NCBI RefSeq assembly: GCF_009674825.1
Contig: NZ_WKJH01000001.1
Span: 714,592 to 778,591 of the forward strand
From: Maribacter luteus
GTDB lineage: Bacteria > Bacteroidota > Bacteroidia > Flavobacteriales > Flavobacteriaceae
Length of the DNA: 64,000 nt
Direction: 5' to 3'
The notes beneath the pieces were generated by a model. The model searched no databases, was not told the DNA's origin, and saw only the letters and a program-made list of their open reading frames with translations. The translations under genes were made by a program, and so were the position numbers. Positions 7,634 to 16,061 of the stretch are shown here, piece by piece; positions within the stretch are counted from its first letter, which is position 1; every line of letters begins with the position of its first letter.

Positions 7634-9847
7634 TTACTGAATAACCACTTCTTCCCCATAAAATTCGGTAGCGATCAACTTGCCTCCTTCGTACACGGAG
7701 AATGATTTACGGGTCAATTGAATCCCGAATGTTCTGCCTTTCCATCTGATATCAGTTAGTGTTGCTTCACCGATATCTTCGTGGTTAAAAGGTTTTATGG
7801 TCAATTCTTTTTCTCCCATATTTACTCCAAATGTGCCAAAGACAATGGCTTCCATTCCTGCCCCTGCAGAAATTTGTAAAGGCATTGAAGAACGGTCTTG
7901 TTCGGCGGTATCAATACGAGGATTTTGAGGTAAGTACGGAAAATGGTCTATGTACCTGATATTGCGCTTTAAGACATCCCAACCTTTACCTGCAAATCCT
8001 TTTTGGTATAGGTTACGGGAAATACGACCCGGCATTCCTGCATACTGGCCACCGCCTCCCCAATCCGAGTCGATTAGATCCCAATGCACACTATCTCTCC
8101 GAGCAATGGAATACACGCCGTATTTACCAAGAAATTCCCCTTCCTGTAAATGACTTACCAAACGATACGCTTGATGGTCTGGCAGGAAATCCGTTCCCAA
8201 GAGATCGAATAAATGATAGGTCCATATGGTGCCTTTTGAACCATCGGGGTAATAATTATCGAACCAACCCAATTCTTCATTCCACATGTACTTGTTTACA
8301 AGGCCTTTCAATTTTTCGGCATCCTTGAAATATGTTTGCCCTAATTTCTTCTCGTTTCTCTTTTTTGCCCAATCAGACATCGTATATAACAAATCAATGG
8401 TCAAGGTATTGGTGATCGGTACGGCATGATTATAACCATCGGTACGGATCTCAATTATTTTTTCAGTGTTATATCCGACATCAATAAGTCCTAATTCATT
8501 GGTATAGTTGGTTTGAAGTTCATCTACCCATCGTTGCATCCATTCCCATACGGTTACACCTGCCGCTTTTTCATTAAAAATGGAATAATCCCCAGTATGG
8601 CGTATGTAGGCTTCAATCATGAGTTGAAGTGCAAATGGTTCTTGTATGTATAGAATATCCCAATGTGCTCCGTTCCAACCTACATAGGTTCTTTTCAATT
8701 GTACTTGTTCAAAATCCGTCAGGATCGCACTTTTCAAACTTTCCGGATCTAACATTGCGATGACATCCGAAGTATAGGAAGTATCCCAACTAATGGTATA
8801 AGGCCACGTACCAACCGCCCAAAACACATCGGAAATGAAATTTGGATTTTCATATCGACTCATTAAAACGGACAACATACAACGGTAATAATACTCCTCC
8901 AGTTGCTTGTTTGAGCTTGTTAATTTCGGGAGTTTATCATAGGCCCAAGACAACATTTCCCGTGTCTTTTTATCTGCACGTTTCATACGCTCCTTAATAT
9001 CTGACTGGGAAATTACCGGCGCTCCATTTTGGGGTTCATAGAATTTGATGGCAAAATAATAGGTCTCCGTATTTCCTGGTGCTATGCTTATTTCAAACCC
9101 ATTATCACTTGTTTTTTGGATCGAAGAAGAAACACGTGCATGGGCCACTTCGCTTCCAATGGTAAAAGCATCGAGTGAATCTACTTTTGTCGACCCTTTC
9201 TTAAAATGACATTCCAATATTTCAGCCACTTGGTTTGGAATCACGGTCATTTCCAAATCTTTCGAATTGCGATTGGTAAGGGTAAGCTTTATAAACACCT
9301 CATCATCATCAAAAGAGACATTCATCCAACTCTTAGCTGAAAAACTAACCCATTTCTTGTTATATTCTTTATGGAATGTAGCCGTACGTTCATATTGGTT
9401 GGGCTGCCATTTTTCATCTTGGGTAACCATTATCGATGGGGAATTGGGGCGAAAATTTGAGCCCAGAGGATCGTAACTACCCCCATCATCGATCCAGGAT
9501 TTCCATTTTGTAGGAACGTCATCCTCAATTAAACGGCCTGTTCCTTTATCAAAAAAGTTCAGATTGAATTCGTAGCGCGGTGCGCCAATTGGCAAAAACC
9601 AGACATTCGTGAACTGGGTTACACTGTACTGTCGTGGTGAAACAAATCCCCTATGGTTAAATAGAATTACCTGTTCGTCATCAAAAGACATATCCTCCCT
9701 GTCCATCACATAATATTCGGGGTCTTCGGGGGTAATGACATTCTGTGCCTGTACCGTCAATACTTGAATACAACAGGCTAAAAATAGTAGTAAACAAATT
9801 CGTTTTGTATTTGGTTTTGGTATCATATAATTCTGTTCTAAATTCAT
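7634..9847 (-). CDS. Secreted (alpha/alpha)6-barrel glycoside hydrolase, family uncertain
   Basis: 737 residues. A signal peptide ends near VLTVQAQ; the start could also be the internal ATG at 9826 (MIPKPNTKR), which gives a neater signal. Residues about 30-270 are a beta-sandwich domain. From about 290 on, the sequence has the look of a six-hairpin glycosidase of the trehalase/MGH1/GH63-like superfamily: DVFWAVGTWPYTISWDTSYTS, IQEPFALQLMIEAYIRHTGD, a repeated helical pattern, then SAGAGMEAIVFGTFGVN and a C-terminal beta cap. Candidate acids lie in the SWDTSY and DSDWGGGGQYAG regions. Enzymes of this fold cleave alpha-glucosides or alpha-mannosides with inversion. The operon context with GH38 and GH92 favours an alpha-mannose-containing glycan. 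I cannot assign a CAZy family. Confidence 0.78.
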   Translation of the reverse strand: MNLEQNYMIPKPNTKRICLLLFLACCIQVLTVQAQNVITPEDPEYYVMDREDMSFDDEQVILFNHRGFVSPRQYSVTQFTNVWFLPIGAPRYEFNLNFFDKGTGRLIEDDVPTKWKSWIDDGGSYDPLGSNFRPNSPSIMVTQDEKWQPNQYERTATFHKEYNKKWVSFSAKSWMNVSFDDDEVFIKLTLTNRNSKDLEMTVIPNQVAEILECHFKKGSTKVDSLDAFTIGSEVAHARVSSSIQKTSDNGFEISIAPGNTETYYFAIKFYEPQNGAPVISQSDIKERMKRADKKTREMLSWAYDKLPKLTSSNKQLEEYYYRCMLSVLMSRYENPNFISDVFWAVGTWPYTISWDTSYTSDVIAMLDPESLKSAILTDFEQVQLKRTYVGWNGAHWDILYIQEPFALQLMIEAYIRHTGDYSIFNEKAAGVTVWEWMQRWVDELQTNYTNELGLIDVGYNTEKIIEIRTDGYNHAVPITNTLTIDLLYTMSDWAKKRNEKKLGQTYFKDAEKLKGLVNKYMWNEELGWFDNYYPDGSKGTIWTYHLFDLLGTDFLPDHQAYRLVSHLQEGEFLGKYGVYSIARRDSVHWDLIDSDWGGGGQYAGMPGRISRNLYQKGFAGKGWDVLKRNIRYIDHFPYLPQNPRIDTAEQDRSSMPLQISAGAGMEAIVFGTFGVNMGEKELTIKPFNHEDIGEATLTDIRWKGRTFGIQLTRKSFSVYEGGKLIATEFYGEEVVIQ

Positions 9848-9994
9848 ATTTCTGCCTTAAATTAACTTAAAAGAAGTGCCGCCCCCAATGCATCCAAACC
9901 GATAGATTGGCAAACACAAAATTTATTTTTTTCTTTCATTGATTTAATATCCAATTAATGTACATCATCTGCCAAGCTCATAGTTTTCTGTTTC

Positions 9995-10093
9995 TTAGAT
10001 CCTGTTAATCGTTCCTTTATCGTTTTCAGCTTTCTTTAAATTAGAAATGAACATGTTTTCTTTACTTACATCGAAAAAACCAATTCCTCGTAA
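9995..10093 (-). pseudogene. Remnant of a GH38-type gene (C-terminal fragment)
   Basis: In the spacer between two genes the minus strand reads LRGIGFFDVSKENMFISN followed by LKKAENDKGTINRI and a stop. This matches the C-terminal segment of both intact GH38 paralogues here: the gene ending at 21094 has SFFNVSEDMVRISTIKKSEK, and the gene ending at 29234 has SFFSIDTDNVMISAIKKAED. There is no start codon or upstream domain; the neighbouring gene's stop lies directly before it. It looks like the scar of a deleted or recombined GH38 gene. Confidence 0.65.
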
Positions 10094-10100
10094 TGATTTA

Positions 10101-11795
10101 TCAATTAGCTTCAAATACTTGAATTTCCGATACACCCAATCTCAGTCCGGGAAGCCACCCAGCAGACATTTCAGCATTTCCATCTGTGATGGTGAACTTT
10201 ACCCACTTCACCTTTTTTGATGGGAACTTAATCTCTGTTGGGGTTTTAGCACTGTTTGAAGGGGCCGCGTACATCCATTCCATAGAACCATCACTGAATA
10301 CAAAATATCCTTCTTTGGTCCACCGGTCTCCGGCCGGACTGTCATATACCCGTATTCTGTCGATTGTTTTTTCCTCATCCCACTCTAATTTGATCATGGC
10401 TCCTTTTCCTTCATTAGAAATCCACTCTTTTGTTTTGTCTTTGTTCTCTATATCAATGATGCCATCGATAACGGCCTCGGGCTTGCTTTCCTCTTCAGAT
10501 GAAGTTGCTGATACTTTAGCTATTGGTGCTATGTTTTTTAAATCAGGTTTAATTTCTTTAAATGGTTCATCTTTTAGAACAAAAGCAAGCTCATGCATTG
10601 ATGCCGCATAGCGATTTTGATGCGGATTGATGTTCTGTACACTGTAATTACTTGCAACGGTCATCCATGCACTGGTACCATCATCATTGATAAACTGGGG
10701 TGTTATATTAGGAAAGTATGTTTGAGCTCCCCAATCTTTCATGTAATGTACAATTTTGTAAGGACCGGTTATTTCATCTGCCTCCCAAAAAATGGTAACA
10801 TTGTAGGGGAGGTTTTCTTCCGATTCCTTTAATCTACAAGTCATCAAGATATACTTGTTCATCTTTGGAAAGTATGTGATGCTTTCACTACCTAAGTGAT
10901 TGGGCCAATCTACAATAGGTTTGGCGTTCGCTACTCCCTTTGCCCAGATTGGTTTGCCATTTTTAGTTAGCCCTGCAAAAAACTCATAGCTTTCCGCTTT
11001 TGTGATACTCTCGGGATTAGCATCCGTTCTACATAAATAGATGGCATCACCTTTATCCCAGTTGTTTTGACCTTTTCCGGAACTATATCCATGTGCACTC
11101 AAATAAATGTGTCCGTCTTCAGCCTTGTTGTTCTTTGCAAAATTTACCGCATGGACGGTACGAAATTTGGCTTTACCTTTTTCATTGAAAAAGTTACCAT
11201 CCGGATCAATGGTATTGATCCAATATTGATTTTTCCAATTGGGCTCTGTATTGGCGGTAAAATGGTTCCAGTTTTTTGAATATCTAAACCCATTGAAATA
11301 ACCTTCATGATTAAAGGCATTATAGGTGCCTATATAGAACACATCATCGACAATAAGACTTACACAAGGGTAATAATTGGTGCCACCTGCCCACATCCTC
11401 CCCAGATTTTCAAATTTAAGATTGACAGGGTCCTTACCGATCACTTTTGCCTGCCCGACAGCATTTGAACGGATATTTGAATTGGTTGAAAAACCTTCTA
11501 TCTGTCCATCCGTCCAAGTGGAATACAAGTTGCCGTCAGTTGAAGATTGTAGATACCATGTATCGGCAGCGGTATAATTAGCATATCGGCCTGTGAACAT
11601 GACTTTGGTGATATCCTTAGACCGTTCGAATGGACAATCATCTGGAATTTCGTTTTCCCATTCATAATACGCATAGATTGGATTGATCGCAGGATCAGCT
11701 TTATCCCCCTCACGTTTAGTGTTATCTGTTAATTGAGCAAATGATACACCTTGAAATACTAAAACAAAAAAGATGGTAAATAATAAGGTCTTCAT
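10101..11795 (-). CDS. Secreted beta-propeller (glycosidase-like) protein with C-terminal F5/8C domain
   Basis: About 564 residues from the preferred start MKTLLFTIFFVLVFQGVSFAQ, which is a clean signal peptide; an upstream in-frame ATG at 11810 adds five residues. The middle has repeated blade-like strands (CVSLIVDDVFYIGTYNAFNH, AIYLCRTDANPESI, ESITYFPKMNKYILMTCRL) typical of five-bladed propellers of the GH43/DUF4185/sialidase type. The last ~135 residues (from IAPIAKVSATSSEEESKPEA to SEIQVFEAN) are an F5/8-type C (discoidin, CBM32-like) domain. I could not place the propeller in a named family, and catalytic residues are not obvious. It could be a hydrolase or a binding protein. It sits between the UxuA-like gene and the six-hairpin glycosidase, in the same operon. 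Confidence 0.7.
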   Translation of the reverse strand: MKTLLFTIFFVLVFQGVSFAQLTDNTKREGDKADPAINPIYAYYEWENEIPDDCPFERSKDITKVMFTGRYANYTAADTWYLQSSTDGNLYSTWTDGQIEGFSTNSNIRSNAVGQAKVIGKDPVNLKFENLGRMWAGGTNYYPCVSLIVDDVFYIGTYNAFNHEGYFNGFRYSKNWNHFTANTEPNWKNQYWINTIDPDGNFFNEKGKAKFRTVHAVNFAKNNKAEDGHIYLSAHGYSSGKGQNNWDKGDAIYLCRTDANPESITKAESYEFFAGLTKNGKPIWAKGVANAKPIVDWPNHLGSESITYFPKMNKYILMTCRLKESEENLPYNVTIFWEADEITGPYKIVHYMKDWGAQTYFPNITPQFINDDGTSAWMTVASNYSVQNINPHQNRYAASMHELAFVLKDEPFKEIKPDLKNIAPIAKVSATSSEEESKPEAVIDGIIDIENKDKTKEWISNEGKGAMIKLEWDEEKTIDRIRVYDSPAGDRWTKEGYFVFSDGSMEWMYAAPSNSAKTPTEIKFPSKKVKWVKFTITDGNAEMSAGWLPGLRLGVSEIQVFEAN

Positions 11796-11866
11796 ATTTT
11801 TGATTATCAATTATTAGTTCAAATGATTCTATGTTCCAAAATACTTTTGAGAATAGCATTGTGTAA

Positions 11867-12940
11867 TCAAGGCCTATCAAGTAATGCCAAAGCCGCTTTC
11901 ATATAACCCATTGCATAAGCCATACCTGCATACCATGGGGCGTCGCAGGTCATTTGTGGGGTATGGTCGGGAATCAATACGCCATCAAAATTGTTCTTCT
12001 TTAAAATCTTTAAAATCTTGAACATATCAATATCCCCTTCATCCACAAAAACCTCTTTATAGTTAGGTACCTTGCCTTTTACATTTCTAAAATGGATATA
12101 TCCAATTTTACCTTGCTCACTATAACTATCAGTAGCATCATATACATTGCCCTCGGTCATTTCAGCGATAGAACCTAAACAGAATTCCAGGTTGTTGGCT
12201 GGACTCGGATTCATATCAATCAATTTTTGGTACATATTAGGTTGAAACACCAATCTGGGCGAATTACGCACATAGGGCATTGGTGGGTCATCTGGGTGGG
12301 CTGCCATTTTTACCCCTGCTTCCTCGGCAACAGGCAGGATCTCATCCAAAAAATACTGTAAACGACCCCACAGTTCGTCATGGTCTATTTTTGGCATAGT
12401 ACCTTCAGGAGCATTTTCATCATACACCATGTTCCACACCATCCCATTGGGAATCGGGGTATCGTCGCCACCATCCATCCCTACAGAAACCGCTCCTCCA
12501 CGAGCAAAAGGCCCTTGATTCCTTGCAGCCACACCGGCCAATGAAAAATTATATCCAAAAATGGGAATTCCTGCCTTACCCACATTGCGGATAAGTTGCT
12601 TCAGGTTTTCCATTTGAACTTCTTTCTTTGGTCCATCCAATAAGATATCATGCCAATGGGCAGGGTCAAAATTTTCAATGGCCTCCCATATCAAACCATG
12701 TGAATTTATTTCCTTTTTAATGGCCATTAATTCCTCTAAGCTCCATATTTGATTGGCATCACCGGCTTTGCCCCAACCTTCCTTCTCTCCAATTGGTTGG
12801 TTCGCATTGCTTTTATCATTCTTTTCATGCCCAAAATAATCGACCATATGAACCACTACATGGGTTGCCCCACATTGTTTTGCGAACTTATAATGGTCCT
12901 CATTCAACATATGCCTGTATAATCCGAATCCTAGTTTCAT
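11867..12940 (-). CDS. uxuA: UxuA-like mannonate dehydratase family protein
   Basis: 357 residues, cytoplasmic TIM barrel. UxuA removes water from D-mannonate to give 2-keto-3-deoxygluconate and needs Mn2+ or Fe2+. Family signatures are seen: GKAGIPIFGYNFSLAGV, the metal-site motif AAHPDDPPMP, LEFCLGSIAEM, YIHFRNVKGKVPNYKEVFVDEGD and VLIPDHTPQMTCDAPWYAGMAYAMGYM. It is somewhat shorter than the enterobacterial enzyme (about 394 residues). UxuA normally belongs to glucuronate breakdown, but no hexuronate isomerase or mannonate reductase is nearby. Here it may instead take an aldonate made by the neighbouring SDR and lactonase homologues, for example mannonate from mannose. That is inference. 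It is the second gene after the CoA-transferase, 44 bases downstream. Confidence 0.85.
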   Translation of the reverse strand: MKLGFGLYRHMLNEDHYKFAKQCGATHVVVHMVDYFGHEKNDKSNANQPIGEKEGWGKAGDANQIWSLEELMAIKKEINSHGLIWEAIENFDPAHWHDILLDGPKKEVQMENLKQLIRNVGKAGIPIFGYNFSLAGVAARNQGPFARGGAVSVGMDGGDDTPIPNGMVWNMVYDENAPEGTMPKIDHDELWGRLQYFLDEILPVAEEAGVKMAAHPDDPPMPYVRNSPRLVFQPNMYQKLIDMNPSPANNLEFCLGSIAEMTEGNVYDATDSYSEQGKIGYIHFRNVKGKVPNYKEVFVDEGDIDMFKILKILKKNNFDGVLIPDHTPQMTCDAPWYAGMAYAMGYMKAALALLDRP

Positions 12941-12984
12941 CGTTATTTATTCTTAGTTATTATCTTAATTATTAATCTATTGCC

Positions 12985-14148
12985 TTAATCACAGAATTCC
13001 TTGCGTATTTCATCCGCATCTTCATTGAGCAAGGGTGCCGCTTTGTAAATTTTTTGTGGGGTATCGCTAAACCACACGGGAAACCCCGTTGTTTTCACTT
13101 TTCCGATGGTTGGGTGTTCAATTTCAATGATCATTTCATTGTGTTTGATCTGAGGGTCCTCGATCATCTCATCAAATGTATTTACTTGGGAACACCAAAT
13201 ATCTTCCTCCAGAAGAATGTTAAGCCAATCTTCCGTTGACCTCGTCTTAAACACAGCATCGAAATCGAACCGGATTTCATCCCTACTTTCTATGACATTA
13301 TTTGATGCGAATTCTTCAGAGTCATATTTTTTCAATCCTATGATCTGGGCCAATCTTTGAACCGAATTCATACCAATGGCAATGTAACCGTCATTTGTGT
13401 TATAAAGGCCATATGGTGCCCCCACCCAAGGATTAGGAATACCGCTCTCACTTTTTTCAGGATTACTTCCCCGATGTAAAAAGGCCGTTACCTCCTGAAT
13501 GTGAAATCCAACAACGGAGTTTAATAAATTGGCTTCTATTTTTTGCCCTTTTCCAGTTTTTTCCCTGGAATAAATGGCCGCTAGAACTGATTGATTGATG
13601 AACAAACTCGTTAATAAATCTGCCTGTCCTACCGCCGTAACTACCGGCATTTGGCCTTTTACACCATTCAATGCCGCAGTACCACTAATTGACTGCGCCA
13701 ATAAATCTTGCCCCGGTCTATGCAAATATGGTCCGGTAGCCCCGTAACCTGAACTGGAGCAATACACCAAACCTCGATTGATTTTCTTCATATCTTCATA
13801 GCCCAACCCCAATCTTTCCATGACGCCAGGTCGAAAATTCTCAACCAAAATGTCGGCTTTCCTGATAATATCAAGTACTACCTTTTTATCCTCGGTATCC
13901 TTTAAATTCAAGGCTATACTTCTCTTATTCCTATTGAAACTTACAAAAGAGATACTTTCTCCTTCAGGATACATATTATCATAGGCGTAATGGCGCATCC
14001 AATCACCTTTTTTGGGTTCAATCTTAATAATATCGGCACCCATATCGCCCAACATCTGGGTGGCCCATGGTCCTTGTGCCAATTGTGTGAAATCGGCCAC
14101 TATCAAACCCTTCAAAGGGCCTACGGTTTCATTGTTATCAGTACTCAT
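12985..14148 (-). CDS. CaiB/BaiF-type (family III) CoA-transferase
   Basis: 387 residues. Family III CoA-transferases move CoA between carboxylic acids, as in carnitine, oxalate or bile-acid metabolism. Signatures: LKGLIVADFTQLAQGPWATQMLGDMGADIIKIE at the N-terminus, NRNKRSIALNLK, ENFRPGVMERLGLGY, and YGATGPYLHRPGQDLLAQSISG, whose Asp is the expected catalytic residue forming the aspartyl-CoA anhydride. It is the first gene of the operon that ends with GH92; a perfect LacI-type palindrome lies 65 bases upstream. A CoA-transferase as the lead gene of a glycosidase operon is unusual. With the crotonase in the adjacent operon it suggests that an acyl-CoA step exists in this pathway. Confidence 0.9.
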   Translation of the reverse strand: MSTDNNETVGPLKGLIVADFTQLAQGPWATQMLGDMGADIIKIEPKKGDWMRHYAYDNMYPEGESISFVSFNRNKRSIALNLKDTEDKKVVLDIIRKADILVENFRPGVMERLGLGYEDMKKINRGLVYCSSSGYGATGPYLHRPGQDLLAQSISGTAALNGVKGQMPVVTAVGQADLLTSLFINQSVLAAIYSREKTGKGQKIEANLLNSVVGFHIQEVTAFLHRGSNPEKSESGIPNPWVGAPYGLYNTNDGYIAIGMNSVQRLAQIIGLKKYDSEEFASNNVIESRDEIRFDFDAVFKTRSTEDWLNILLEEDIWCSQVNTFDEMIEDPQIKHNEMIIEIEHPTIGKVKTTGFPVWFSDTPQKIYKAAPLLNEDADEIRKEFCD

Positions 14149-14212
14149 ATTGTATTACTTTAGGAATTGAATAGTATTGGATACATAAAATCCCCTACAC
14201 ATTCCATTTTTG

Positions 14213-14226
14213 CTAAATCGATTTAG
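14213..14226. promoter_or_regulatory. LacI operator 1 (before the CoA-transferase operon)
   Basis: CTAAATCGATTTAG is a perfect 14-bp palindrome with the central CG typical of LacI-family operators. It lies 65 bases upstream of the CoA-transferase start and 18 bases past the lactonase stop, so it would control the group 14148 to 1499. Five near-identical sites occur elsewhere in the locus. Confidence 0.75.
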
Positions 14227-14243
14227 TTAATAGTTACTTTTTT

Positions 14244-15290
14244 CTAAAAAACCACACAAACAGGGGATAATATTTCTTTGGTACGAAACTTCTCATTCAA
14301 CATTCCGTCTTCTTCAATGCGATAGACGATCGTATCATGCGAATTTTGGTGACAGGCTATTAACCATTTACCATCAGGAGTAATATTGAATTCCCTTAAT
14401 TCATCCCCATTAGTATTCTGGTAGCTTATCAGTTCCAAACTATTCTCTTTAATCCGAAATATGGTTACCCCTTCGAATTTTCTGTTCGCCACATATAAGA
14501 AATTTCCATTGGGGTGCATGCGTATAGCCGATGCACTGGGAACACCCTTGTAATCATTAGGTAAGGTGGAATAGGTGCCAATTTCTTTGAATACGCCTTC
14601 GTCACCTTGTAAAACAGATAGCGTACTAGTTAACTCACTGATCACATAAGCATAATCACCTACTTTATTGAAAACCATGTGCCTTGGTCCGTTACCTGAA
14701 GTAATCTTACAATCCTTCATAGGGCTTGGCACTAAATATTCACCCTCGAATCTATAGGATTTGATCCTATCGATCCCCAAATCACAGACATAAATATCTT
14801 TGCCATTCGGGTGCACCGAAACCTGATGGGCATGTGGTGCTTCTTGCCGAACCTTATTGATGCTAGAACCCTTATGGTCATACTGTTTTGCCTTTGGCAA
14901 CAGTTTTCCTGAAGCATCCAAAGGATATTGAAAGACATTCCCTGTGGCATAACAGGCCACCAAAATGTTATTGTGGTATGTTGTTAAATGACATGGGTAC
15001 CCCCCCTTAATCGGTTGTTCGTTCATAAATTCCAACGAAAAACCCTCTTTCACCCTATATGCCCTGACATGTGGGGAATCTTGCTCATCAAGTTCCGTAT
15101 TACAGTACAAATATTTATGATCGGCACTAAGGGCCAAATAACTCGGGTTACGGGTAGGTTCGGTTGAAAGTATCTTGAGTTCGCCGGTTTTCGTATTAAG
15201 TTGAACGGTGTAAATACCATGGCCGATACCCCCAAAACCGGGAATAGGATATTCGGTATAACTGCCGATAAAGAATGTCAACGTTTCCAT
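14244..15290 (-). CDS. Lactonase-family seven-bladed beta-propeller protein (Pgl-like)
   Basis: 348 residues, no signal peptide, so cytoplasmic. The sequence shows repeated propeller strands: FFIGSYTEYPIPGFGGIGHGIYTV, NPSYLALSADHKYLY, HAHQVSVHPNGKDIYVCDLG, GPRHMVFNKVGDYAYV and IRMHPNGNFLYVANR. This is the 6-phosphogluconolactonase/lactonase family (YbhE-like). Members hydrolyse sugar lactones to aldonic acids. Next to an SDR dehydrogenase and a UxuA-like dehydratase, a role in an oxidative sugar pathway is plausible. It is the last gene of the group starting with the GH38 gene at 24006, three bases after the crotonase. Confidence 0.85.
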   Translation of the reverse strand: METLTFFIGSYTEYPIPGFGGIGHGIYTVQLNTKTGELKILSTEPTRNPSYLALSADHKYLYCNTELDEQDSPHVRAYRVKEGFSLEFMNEQPIKGGYPCHLTTYHNNILVACYATGNVFQYPLDASGKLLPKAKQYDHKGSSINKVRQEAPHAHQVSVHPNGKDIYVCDLGIDRIKSYRFEGEYLVPSPMKDCKITSGNGPRHMVFNKVGDYAYVISELTSTLSVLQGDEGVFKEIGTYSTLPNDYKGVPSASAIRMHPNGNFLYVANRKFEGVTIFRIKENSLELISYQNTNGDELREFNITPDGKWLIACHQNSHDTIVYRIEEDGMLNEKFRTKEILSPVCVVF

Positions 15291-15293
15291 ATT

Positions 15294-16061
15294 CTATGAT
15301 TTAGCAATGAAATCCTGAATGGCTTTTTTTGCTTCAGCACCATAAAAAAGCTTTGTTACCACCTTACCCTCTTCAGTAATTTTCTGATCAAAAGGAAGAG
15401 CGGAAAGACTTAGTTGCGCCAATTTTTTCAATTCTTTGATCGCTGATGGTGACCGTCTTGACAGTTTTTCTGCAAACCGTACGATCTCCGCATCAAAGTT
15501 ATCTTCGGGAATTACCTGATTTACGATTCCCCAGTCATATAATTTTTCAGCAGTATACTGACCGCCGAAAAACAACAATTCCTTTGCACGGTTTATGCCT
15601 ACTTTTTGAATAAGACGCTGTGTTCCCCCACCCCCGGGAACCAAACTTAAGAATACTTCGGGCAGCCCCATTTTAGCCGTTGCACTGGCGAGTATCATAT
15701 CGCAGGAAAGTGCAATTTCAAAACCTCCGCCAAGGGCAAATCCGTTTACCGCCGCAATCCATGGTTTAGACGCATTTTCGATGGTTTCGTATAACTTTAT
15801 CCCTCGATCTTGGAAAGATTTGAACTCCTCTGGTGTCTGATCCCCGTATTCTTTGATATCGGCACCTGCCATAAATGCTCTACCTGAACCGGTAATGACC
15901 CCGACATTTATAGAGTCATCAGTATTTATAAGTCGTATCGCTTCTATGATTTCATCCATCATTTCACGATTCATCGCGTTCAATTGTGTAGGTCGGTTAA
16001 AAATCAAGAAACCAATCTTATCTTCTGATTTTACGATGATATGTTTAAATGTTTTATTCAT
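15294..16061 (-). CDS. Enoyl-CoA hydratase/isomerase (crotonase) family protein
   Basis: 255 residues of the crotonase fold. Seen: RPTQLNAMNREMMDEI, GRAFMAGADIKEYG (oxyanion-hole region), FALGGGFEIALSCDMILA, and MGLPEVFLSLVPGGGGTQRL. Both glutamates expected of a true hydratase are present (GGGFE and LPE), so it should be catalytically competent on an acyl-CoA. Its start overlaps the solute-binding-protein gene by eight bases, which implies translational coupling. A crotonase inside a glycan locus has no standard explanation; together with the CoA-transferase it suggests that a carboxylated sugar or small acid is processed as a CoA ester. Confidence 0.9.
   Translation of the reverse strand: MNKTFKHIIVKSEDKIGFLIFNRPTQLNAMNREMMDEIIEAIRLINTDDSINVGVITGSGRAFMAGADIKEYGDQTPEEFKSFQDRGIKLYETIENASKPWIAAVNGFALGGGFEIALSCDMILASATAKMGLPEVFLSLVPGGGGTQRLIQKVGINRAKELLFFGGQYTAEKLYDWGIVNQVIPEDNFDAEIVRFAEKLSRRSPSAIKELKKLAQLSLSALPFDQKITEEGKVVTKLFYGAEAKKAIQDFIAKS

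Noticed and set aside
9848..9990. Further coding-like pieces next to the GH38 remnant (for example [12 protein letters not shown])
   Set aside because: Short, in more than one frame and without recognisable homology; may be decay but cannot be supported.
11816..11824. AGTTCAAAT resembling the start of the 18-base repeat
   Set aside because: Only nine bases match, in an AT-rich spacer far from the other copies; treated as coincidence.
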